Origin: Perognathus longimembris pacificus
Lineage: Eukaryota; Chordata; Mammalia; Rodentia; Heteromyidae
Direction: 5' to 3'
DNA: 64,000 nt
Assembly (NCBI RefSeq): GCF_023159225.1
Contig: NC_063161.1
Coordinates: 120,132,958-120,196,957 of the forward strand
Numbering within the stretch: the stretch's first letter is position 1; each line of letters starts with the position of its first letter. The notes beneath the pieces are model-generated. The model did not search any database, had not been told where the DNA came from, and was given only the letters and a program-made list of their open reading frames with translations. Made by a program: the position numbers and the translations under genes. Shown here piece after piece: positions 61,701 to 64,000 of this stretch.

Positions 61701-63750
61701 GAATGATGAGGTTCAGTTTGGTTTGCACTCCTATGTAGGACACAAAGAAGCTGCAGCAAAACTGTAGTTGGGGGCTGGGGATATAGCCTAGTGGCAAGAG
61801 TGCCTGCCTCGGATACACGAGGCCCTAGGTTCGATTCCCCAGCACCACATATACAGAAAACGGCCAGAAGCGGCGCTGTGGCTCAAGTGGCAGAGTGCTA
61901 GCCTTGAGCGGGAAGAAGCCAGGGACAGTGCTCAGGCCCTGAGTCCAAGGCCCAGGACTGGCCAAAAAAAAAAAACAAAAAAACTGTAGTTGGTGCGATT
62001 AAGAGCACTGGTACCTTTCCTACTTAACTATAGAGGATTTAAGTTGCAAGCAAACTTTATAAGTAAAGAATTTATGATTTTAAGATCTCTGCTTGGCTGG
62101 GCACCGGTGGCTCATGCTGGTAATCCTACTCAGGTGGCTGAGATCTAAGGATCAGGGTTCAAAGCCAGCCCAGGCAGTAAAGGCCACGAGACTCTTATCT
62201 CCAATTAACCACCAGAAAACTGAAAGTAGTGCTGTGGCTCAAGTGGTAGGGCATTAGCCTTTAGCTGAAGAGTTCAGTGAGAACACCCAGGCCCAGAGTT
62301 CAAGCCCATGACTGACCACAAAACAAACAACAACAAAAAAGAGAGCAAGATCTCTGCTTATGCTTTATACAAAACGTGAAAAAGACATTTTAAGCTTGTA
62401 AAATAGCTTTTTCCAACTAAAACAAATATCACAAATTTAAGGACAAGATATTTTAAATCACAGAACACTTAGGAAACAGACTAATTTTATAAAAACAATG
62501 TTTTTTAAAATTTTTTTCAAGTAAACAGTCATATGGTAATTTGAATTAAACAATTATGGTAGAGGTCACAAGAAATCTGATTAAACAGAAAGATAAGTAC
62601 AACTTGCAATAATGAGTATCAATTTAACACACAATGAGGCTTTTATAACATTCATGATACTTGAAAACCATTTATTTTAGTAAGTAATGGAAATAATCCT
62701 AATCTTATCCATTTGTTTAACAAAAGCTCTTCATCACAGCTTTCAAAGTACTATTTAGACTTTTTGCAAATAACTATATTCTGAGCTATCGAATTACTAA
62801 GCTTTCCTTAACTCAACATATGACAATGAGAGAGGCCATTATTTTCTGTTTTATTAACTACTCCTTACAATCCTACTGCTGATCCTTTTTTCTTGGATGA
62901 GAAAACTGATGTTGAGTATCTATAATAATAAGCATATATAAGGAGGTGCCTTGTACTATCTCATAGTATCTACACATATTGCTATCTTCCCAATAACTTT
63001 CAAGGTAAATGTTAATGTCATTTATAGATGAAGCAATAGATACAGAATAAATTAGTTTTCTATTAGCAAAATGACACCAGTAAAATGACACCAAAAATAC
63101 CCCCCAAAATGTTTTTTAGTGGGTTGTGGGGATTGAACTCTGGGCCTAGGTGCTGTCCCTGGAGCTTCTTCACTCAAGGTGCCACTTCCAGTTTTCTGGT
63201 GGTTAACTGGAGATAAGAGTGTCATTGACTGCCTGGGCTGGCTTTGAACTGCGATCCTCAGAATCTCAGCCTTCTGAGTAGCTAGGATTACAGGCATGAG
63301 CCGCCGGTGCCTGGGGAAGAGCCAGCTTTTAAACTAACTCATAGGTCATAGTTTTTAATTAAGTTCCTCATTTCCTTCTGGGGGATAGAATATACAGAAA
63401 TCAGGAGTGAGTGGTCAGCATTTCTATCACAATCCCTTTCTGCACTTACTTAATTCACCATCCATACTTATTTTTCTGGACAGCAAAAGTTCTTCTACCC
63501 TATGTGTTTATTCCTCAGGTTATAGAATGTCGTTTAATTTGCATCAAGAGGGACTGTTTGAAATTGTGAGGCATGAAGTTTGTGTGCTGTGGGACAATGG
63601 ATTACACCAAGTTCTGCAGAGTCTTGAGAAGTACAAACTACATAATTTACCTGGTTGTTGTTAGTTTTTAATAATGGTGGTGGAGGTTCATGATGGAGGG
63701 GCGAAGAGGCAGAACTGCTCTCACTATCACTGCCATCACTCAAGCTAACT
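46596..63750 (-). CDS. MLLT3: MLLT3 (AF9) C-terminal coding region, four exons, 5' part outside window
   Basis: Joining minus-strand exons 63750-63651, 56671-56600, 54990-54919 and 46727-46596 gives one uninterrupted frame of 124 residues plus a TGA stop. The peptide matches the C-terminus of AF9 as I know it, through the final ...[10 protein letters not shown]9 is a nuclear YEATS-domain reader of acylated histone H3. Through its C-terminal ANC1-homology domain it bridges chromatin to the super elongation complex (AFF1/AFF4, P-TEFb) and to DOT1L, BCOR and CBX8. All introns have GT-AG ends. If total length equals human (568 aa), the window carries residues about 445-568. This numbering puts the acidic FDFD motif at 543-546 and a leucine at 504, positions known from partner-binding studies. 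No frameshift or stop is seen. The paralogue MLLT1 (ENL) is the alternative, but the sequence fits AF9 better. Identity rests on recall of the family, not an alignment. Confidence 0.96.
48760..49915 (-). mobile_element. older L1 3' region in MLLT3 intron 10
   Basis: The reverse-complement L1 ORF2 end is clear at 49200-49915 (ccactgtgtatatgtaccac, gagaggcatctgggccaatc, tgggtcatggggtagttcta). It is much more diverged than the copy at 24885, with stops in frame. The 3' UTR at 48760-49200 differs from the young family, so it is an earlier L1 lineage. It lies in the sense direction of MLLT3. Confidence 0.85.
50780..50940 (+). repeat. MIR fragment in intron 10
   Basis: caatctcttcatctgtaaaa followed by tgggggataatgtta is a MIR core in plus orientation, antisense to MLLT3. 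Confidence 0.7.
54919..54990 (-). CDS. MLLT3: MLLT3 exon 10 (start of ANC1-homology domain)
   Basis: This second 72-nt, phase 0-0 exon encodes [13 protein letters not shown]... to ...HILQQ (24 residues). The pattern of leucines and charged residues is that of an amphipathic helix and corresponds to the first helix of the AF9 ANC1-homology domain, which packs against partner peptides. The acceptor is CTTTCAG and the donor is CAG|GTGAGA. The leucine of AYLDEL corresponds to human position 504 if lengths are equal. Skipping would be in frame but would remove the domain's first helix. Confidence 0.96.
55548..55985 (+). mobile_element. B1-ID composite SINE split by a nested SINE
   Basis: The B1 part (ctagctacccaggagactga, ctccaaaaacagcaaaa) ends at about 55666 and the ID-like part resumes at about 55875 (agctgggatagaagcatgac ... 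aaattcaaaccctggtatgg). A G-rich end (ggaggggggagggagggggt) follows. The host copy is older than its insert. Confidence 0.82.
55667..55872 (+). mobile_element. dimeric ID-type SINE nested in a composite SINE
   Basis: A full-length dimer (gggctgggagtatggcctag ... ggactggc) is flanked by aaaaacagcaaaa on both sides, the TSD taken from the host SINE's linker. It carries a TA expansion between monomers (atatatatatag). Confidence 0.88.
56600..56671 (-). CDS. MLLT3: MLLT3 exon 9 (lysine-rich linker)
   Basis: This 72-nt, phase 0-0 exon encodes 24 residues, [10 protein letters not shown]... to ...NGECDK. The acceptor is GATCCCTAG and the donor AAG|GTAAGT is close to consensus. The peptide is basic and leads into the ANC1-homology domain. 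Because the exon is an exact multiple of three in phase 0, skipping it would keep the frame. Two dimeric SINEs begin only about 40 nt upstream of its acceptor, which leaves a short intron end for branch point and polypyrimidine tract. Confidence 0.96.
56714..56920 (+). mobile_element. dimeric ID-type SINE, 40 nt from MLLT3 exon 9 acceptor
   Basis: TSD ttatttcaag at 56704-56713 and 56921-56930. Full-length, antisense to MLLT3. Its 5' end lies about 40 nt upstream (gene sense) of the exon 9 AG. Confidence 0.92.
56942..57167 (+). mobile_element. young dimeric ID-type SINE abutting the previous one
   Basis: TSD agaacctgctagc at 56929-56941 and 57168-57180. Its left TSD overlaps the right TSD of the SINE at 56714-56920 by two bases, so the two insertions are back to back. 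It carries the young-subfamily diagnostic changes and a long A-rich tail with one TTT interruption. Confidence 0.94.
60070..60410 (+). repeat. LTR-like element (MaLR-type, family uncertain)
   Basis: Starts ttatggtttgtatgtggact, continues ccccaagagttcatatactc and gagaggtgatgggaagttaa, and ends gaatgtgaactaacacaa. This is the layout of an ERVL-MaLR solo LTR or derived element. Old and diverged, no coding part. Confidence 0.45.
60905..61112 (-). mobile_element. B1-ID composite SINE
   Basis: Reverse complement: ID-like gctggtaccctaccatttgt, linker ttgctgttaactggaggtgg, and B1 part ending aggattacaggcatgaacca. An older copy. Confidence 0.85.
61772..61979 (+). mobile_element. young dimeric ID-type SINE with 14-bp TSD
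   Basis: TSD aaaactgtagttgg at 61758-61771 and 61980-61993. Full-length and nearly identical to the copies at 23885 and 56942, sharing their diagnostic substitutions. Confidence 0.94.
62095..62346 (+). mobile_element. B1-ID composite SINE with 13-bp TSD (best copy)
   Basis: The perfect direct repeat aagatctctgctt at 62082-62094 and 62347-62359 proves that the 7SL/B1-like unit (ggctgggcaccggtggctca), the linker (atctccaattaaccaccaga) and the ID-like unit (gtgctgtggctcaagtggta) moved as one element. It ends in an ACAA-rich tail. Confidence 0.95.
63112..63315 (-). mobile_element. B1-ID composite SINE
   Basis: Reverse complement: ID-like ggtgctgtccctggagcttc, linker ggtggttaactggagataag, and B1 part ggctttgaactgcgatcctc to ttacaggcatgagccgccgg. 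It lies about 330 bp from MLLT3 exon 8, antisense to the gene. Confidence 0.9.
63651..63750 (-). CDS. MLLT3: MLLT3 exon 8 (serine/proline-rich segment)
   Basis: This 100-nt exon has acceptor TTTCTCTGCAG and donor CAG|GTAAAT. It begins with the third base of a split codon and then reads [13 protein letters not shown]... through a PPPPLL run to KTNNNQ (33 complete residues). The segment is a low-complexity acidic-serine and proline linker between the central serine-rich region and the ANC1-homology domain. It ends in phase 0. The upstream exon supplying the first two bases of the split codon lies beyond the window. Numbering as exon 8 assumes the 11-exon human gene. Confidence 0.95.
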
Positions 63751-64000
63751 CTGCAGAGAAATAGAGAAAAACCATATGCATCACTACAAATAAGAGACTT
63801 GAAATATCCATGGATGTCCCCCACAAAAACAAGCAATCCAAACAATAGTCATCGAAAAGTTGGCTGTAACTCACAATCACTGATATTGGTGCTTACTTTA
63901 TATCTGGGTCTATGGTCAGTGCTATACCTGCTGTTTCTCTTTTAGTGATTTCCTGCTGGCAAGCAACATACTGAGACCTAGTCACTAACCTAGACTCACA
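63751..64000 (-). other. MLLT3: MLLT3 intron 7, partial
   Basis: Sequence upstream (gene sense) of exon 8 to the window edge. The 3' splice region TTTCTCTGCAG is visible at its left end. No other exon is seen. Confidence 0.8.

Larger units (their letters stand above)
56672..63650 (-). other. MLLT3: MLLT3 intron 8
   Basis: This is a 7-kb intron with GT donor at 63650-63649 and AG acceptor at 56673-56672. It contains three dimeric SINEs, three B1-ID composite SINEs and one LTR-like element (60070-60410). In human leukaemia, introns 7-8 are known as part of an MLLT3 breakpoint cluster with KMT2A. That is family knowledge and nothing here demonstrates it. The stretch 57181-60070 shows no gene or clear repeat. 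Confidence 0.88.

Overview
This window is mammalian nuclear DNA, almost certainly from a rodent. It has sparse exons with canonical GT-AG introns and dense L1 and SINE retrotransposons flanked by target-site duplications (TSDs). The commonest SINE is a dimer of two tRNA/ID-like units joined by a short A-rich linker. A second family joins a 7SL/B1-like unit to an ID-like unit. This combination points to Castorimorpha, and I think most probably Geomyoidea (kangaroo rats, pocket mice or pocket gophers). That placement is inferred from repeats and recalled knowledge, not from a search.

The only protein-coding gene I can support is MLLT3 (AF9), on the minus strand. The last four coding exons are present at 63651-63750, 56600-56671, 54919-54990 and 46596-46727, followed by a long 3' UTR running left to about 42.08 kb. 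Together they encode 124 C-terminal residues. If full length matches the human protein (568 residues), these are about 445-568 and include the whole ANC1-homology domain that recruits AFF4, DOT1L, BCOR and CBX8. The YEATS domain and the rest of the gene lie beyond the right edge.

Bases 1 to about 42,000 hold no supportable gene. They look like the intergenic flank downstream of MLLT3: ancient MIR, L2, L1M, MER5 and LTR fossils, plus younger L1 and SINE copies and microsatellites. Introns 8, 9 and 10 carry further SINEs and one older L1. The 3' UTR is almost free of interspersed repeats but has a (CT)27 tract.

The most interesting object is at 3384-4296. A 5'-inverted L1 with a 13-bp TSD was later hit by a second insertion. 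That second insertion is a chimera of a full-length U6 snRNA copy joined to the 3' end of an unidentified polyadenylated transcript, with its own 14-bp TSD. At 23871-24111 a dimeric SINE has inserted at the homologous position of another L1 3' UTR, with a corresponding 14-bp TSD, which suggests a preferred integration site inside this L1 family. Other points of note are a probable SINE-L1 chimera near 26.3 kb and two back-to-back SINEs ending only about 40 nt from the MLLT3 exon 9 splice acceptor.
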